From: Ignavibacteria bacterium
Lineage (GTDB): Bacteria; Bacteroidota; Ignavibacteria; Kapaibacteriales; Kapaibacteriaceae
DNA: 64,000 nt
Direction: 5' to 3'
Assembly: GCA_016707005.1 (NCBI GenBank)
Contig: JADJIQ010000005.1
Location: forward strand, 1,322,001 to 1,386,000
Made by a program: the position numbers and the translations under genes. This document shows positions 61,908-64,000 of this stretch, in pieces. Under the pieces are notes generated by a model. The model ran no database searches. It saw only the letters and a list, made by a program, of their open reading frames with translations, and had not been told where the DNA came from. Every line of letters starts with the position of its first letter. Positions within the stretch are counted from its first letter, which is position 1.

Positions 61908-63362
61908 ATGAACCGCCCAAGACTTAAGAGCTACGCCCCACAGGCACGAGTCGACTTCATCCAAGCGATGAAGGACCGTGCTGCGTACTATGGAATTACT
62001 GCGGACCACGTATCACCTGTGAAGGAACAGGGAGATGTTGTCGCGATCGCCGGTCAGTCGTATCCCATATCATTGGGACGGAAGCGTCAGAAGCTCGTAA
62101 AACGTATTGCCGAGAATGGGTACGAGCAGACGATGGAAGCCCTAGCGTACACGTGGTTCAACAGAATCGTTGCGATCCGTTACATGGAGTTGAAGGGCTA
62201 TTTCGATCATGGCTATCGTGTTCTGAGCCATCCTGGAAAGAAGGATACTCCTGAGCTGTTGCAAGAAGCCGAAAATGTTAGTCTTCCAGGGTTGAAGGCC
62301 GAGACGATCATTGATCTGAAGATCGATGGTAGCAAAGAGGAAGAGCTTTATCGTATGCTTCTCGTTGCTCAATGCAACGCGCTCAATGAAGCAATGCCAT
62401 TCCTGTTTACGCGTGTAGATGATGAAGCAGAATTGCTCTTGCCGAACAACTTGCTACATACGGATTCACTCATTCGCAAGCTGGTCGCCAATGTTGATGC
62501 GGAAGATTGTGAAAGCGTGGAAGTCCTCGGCTGGCTCTACCAGTTCTACATCTCCGAGCGGAAGGACCAGGTCATGGCCCGCAAGAGCGCCGTGCCCACC
62601 GAGGACATCCCCGCCGTCACCCAGCTCTTCACCCCGCACTGGATCGTCCGCTACCTCGTCGAAAACTCCCTCGGCCGGCTCTGGCTGCTCAATCGCCCCG
62701 GCTCCCGGCTGCGCGAGCACATGCCCTACTACATCGAGGGCGAAGCGGAGACCGACTTCCTCAAGATCACCAAGCCCGAGGAAATCCGCCTGTGCGATCC
62801 CGCCGTCGGCAGCGGGCACATGCTCACCTACGCCTTCGACCTGCTCACCCTCATCTACGAGGAGGAAGGCTACGCGCCCACCGAGATCCCCGCCCTCATC
62901 CTGCGGCACAATCTGTACGGGCTGGAGATCTGCCCCCGCGCCGCCCAGCTCGCCGAGCTGGCCCTCGTCTTCAAGGCCCGGGAAAAGTCCCGTCGCTTCT
63001 TCCAGCCGGAACACCTCGTCCGGCCCCACATCATCGAGCTGCGCGACGTGCGCTTCGCGGAAAACGAGCTGCGCGACTACATCCACGCCCTCGGGCTGGG
63101 CGACCTCTTCAATCAGCCCATGCTCCGGCTGCTCCACCAGTTCGAGGAGGCGAAGAACTTCGGCTCGCTCATCCAGCCGTGCCTCGACGAACGGGCCATC
63201 GCCGACGTCCGCCGCGCCATCGAGGCGAAGGACCTCGGCGGCCAGCTCTTCCTGCGCGAGACGCACCTCAAAGTCCTGCGCGTGCTCGAACAAGCCGAGG
63301 CGCTCACCCAGCGGTATCACGTCGTCGTGGCCAATCCGCCGTATATGGGGGCAAAGCGATGA
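61908..63362 (+). CDS. pglX: BREX methyltransferase PglX, 5' part, interrupted
   Basis: The first 484 residues of PglX are readable: an N-terminal helical domain, then the methyltransferase with SAM-binding DPAVGSGHM (297-305) and the catalytic NPPYMG (476-481). PglX methylates an adenine in the BREX site and works with BrxC and PglZ. The frame ends at 63362 just after NPPYMG, far short of the ~1200 residues usual; adding one G in the G run at about 63345 would continue it as GKAMNRTLKRLLREYFPD. From residue ~207 (62523) to about 63345 base composition jumps to roughly 70 % G+C, against about half before it. Confidence 0.85.
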   Translation: MNRPRLKSYAPQARVDFIQAMKDRAAYYGITADHVSPVKEQGDVVAIAGQSYPISLGRKRQKLVKRIAENGYEQTMEALAYTWFNRIVAIRYMELKGYFDHGYRVLSHPGKKDTPELLQEAENVSLPGLKAETIIDLKIDGSKEEELYRMLLVAQCNALNEAMPFLFTRVDDEAELLLPNNLLHTDSLIRKLVANVDAEDCESVEVLGWLYQFYISERKDQVMARKSAVPTEDIPAVTQLFTPHWIVRYLVENSLGRLWLLNRPGSRLREHMPYYIEGEAETDFLKITKPEEIRLCDPAVGSGHMLTYAFDLLTLIYEEEGYAPTEIPALILRHNLYGLEICPRAAQLAELALVFKAREKSRRFFQPEHLVRPHIIELRDVRFAENELRDYIHALGLGDLFNQPMLRLLHQFEEAKNFGSLIQPCLDERAIADVRRAIEAKDLGGQLFLRETHLKVLRVLEQAEALTQRYHVVVANPPYMGAKR

Positions 63363-64000
63363 ATCGCACCCTAAAGCGGTTGCTCAGGGAATACTTCCCT
63401 GATGCAAGTCCGACCTCTTTGCAATGTTCATCCAGCGAGGCTTTCGCCTTGCGGTTCGGTGGCTATGTCGGAATGATCACAATGCAGAGCTGGATGTTCC
63501 TCTCCTCGTTCGGAGGCTCGAGAAAGCATTCCTGCTTAATCAGTTCCGTGTTGATCGTCTGCATTCACACCTTGGACGCGGCGTTTGATACAATCGGCGG
63601 TGGGTTGTTGCCTTTGTCATTTCAATAACGACACGGCAACTCACGCCCGTTCTTCCGGACTTATTCGAGCGACAAGTAGAGACGTGCAGACAAATGAGGA
63701 ACTCAAGCAAAGCCTTCTTCGATACTGGGCATGGCTCCTTCTGAGTTCATCCGAGTTGCTTCGACTTCAGAATTCCCGGCAATCCCGATCGGATGTTGGC
63801 TAACAGACCATAGTTTCGGCAGGGTTTGAGAACGGAGTACCGCCTCGCAAACTGTTGCAGACGGCGGTCAGGGTTGCAACCAGGAGACAATGACCGATTT
63901 CTTCGACTTGGTTCGAGGTTCAAACGACAAGAAAGTTTGATTCCCGCACAATGCTCCGTGAAGCTCGCCAGTCAAGCCGAAATGGTTTCCTTACAACAAG
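63363..64000 (+). pseudogene. pglX: pglX continuation, multiply frameshifted, runs off the window
   Basis: All frames must be combined to read on: MNRTLKRLLREYFPDAS, then SDLFAMFIQRGFRLA, then GYVGMITMQSWMFLSSF, then LEKAFLLNQFRVDRLH, then FDTIGG, and later pieces such as NDRFLRL and PKWFPYNK. These follow the order of a normal PglX. At least five frame changes occur in about 600 bases, several at places where one base seems to be missing from a run (for example GCAAGTCC for GCAAAGTCC). The gene is cut by the right edge. Confidence 0.75.

Noticed and set aside
62466..63320. Minus-strand frame of 284 codons
   Set aside because: It is a by-product of the high-GC block in pglX, where stop codons are rare in all frames. 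The plus-strand methyltransferase motifs decide the strand.
50015..64000. Second attachment site (copy of the tRNA-Arg 3' end)
   Set aside because: No repeat of the T-arm/acceptor sequence was found to the right edge, so the far end of the island probably lies outside the window.

Overview
The window reads as chromosomal DNA from a Bacteroidota/Chlorobiota-type bacterium, possibly near Kapabacteria or Ignavibacteria (inference). Support: secreted proteins with ASH-like domains and type IX secretion C-terminal domains, TAnnTTTG promoter boxes ahead of rpsL and tuf, an acyl-ornithine type carbamoyltransferase in the arginine operon, and Shine-Dalgarno sites mixed with apparently leaderless genes.

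Layout. 1-5.4 kb: two secreted ASH/T9SS proteins, an alpha-helical protein of unknown function and a rhomboid protease. 5.5-24.4 kb: a nearly complete str-S10-spc-alpha supercluster (rpsL, rpsG, fusA, tuf, then rpsJ to rplQ with secY, map, infA, rpmJ and rpoA), lacking rpsD, closed by a strong terminator. 24.5-32.4 kb: one tightly overlapping operon, engB-purE-GNAT-argG-argC-argF'-argB-argE-argH (no argD). 32.4-37.3 kb: an accessory operon of four coupled genes, a lidless Hsp70, an M48-type peptidase and two membrane proteins of which the last ends in a degenerate J-like domain. It is bracketed by two 108-bp copies of a multi-palindrome repeat. 37.3-42.6 kb: PAP2 phosphatase, a large VPS10/BNR protein and a beta-propeller protein, read leftward behind a cobalamin riboswitch. 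42.6-49.3 kb: MFS transporter, HAD phosphatase, four-helix-bundle protein, parvulin isomerase, a small unknown gene, a flavin monooxygenase and a BNR protein, separated by peculiar short tandem arrays. 49.3-50.0 kb: a VapC/Phd toxin-antitoxin pair.

From tRNA-Arg(CCG) at 50.0 kb to the right edge lies a genomic island: a frameshifted tyrosine integrase, gene-poor DNA, a broken ankyrin gene, a replication-initiator-like gene, two paralogous TPR genes and the start of a BREX type 1 phage-defence operon (brxA, brxB, brxC, pglX). The island continues past the window, so pglZ and brxL are not seen. The pglX reading frame contains a sharply bounded high-GC block followed by a series of frameshifts. 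Several island frameshifts look like single bases missing from homopolymer runs, so part of this region may be assembly error rather than gene decay.

The strongest candidates for something undescribed are the repeat-bracketed Hsp70/M48/J-like membrane operon, the cobalamin-riboswitch beta-propeller operon without btuB, and the TTATGACG-type arrays at gene ends. BREX itself is a known system.
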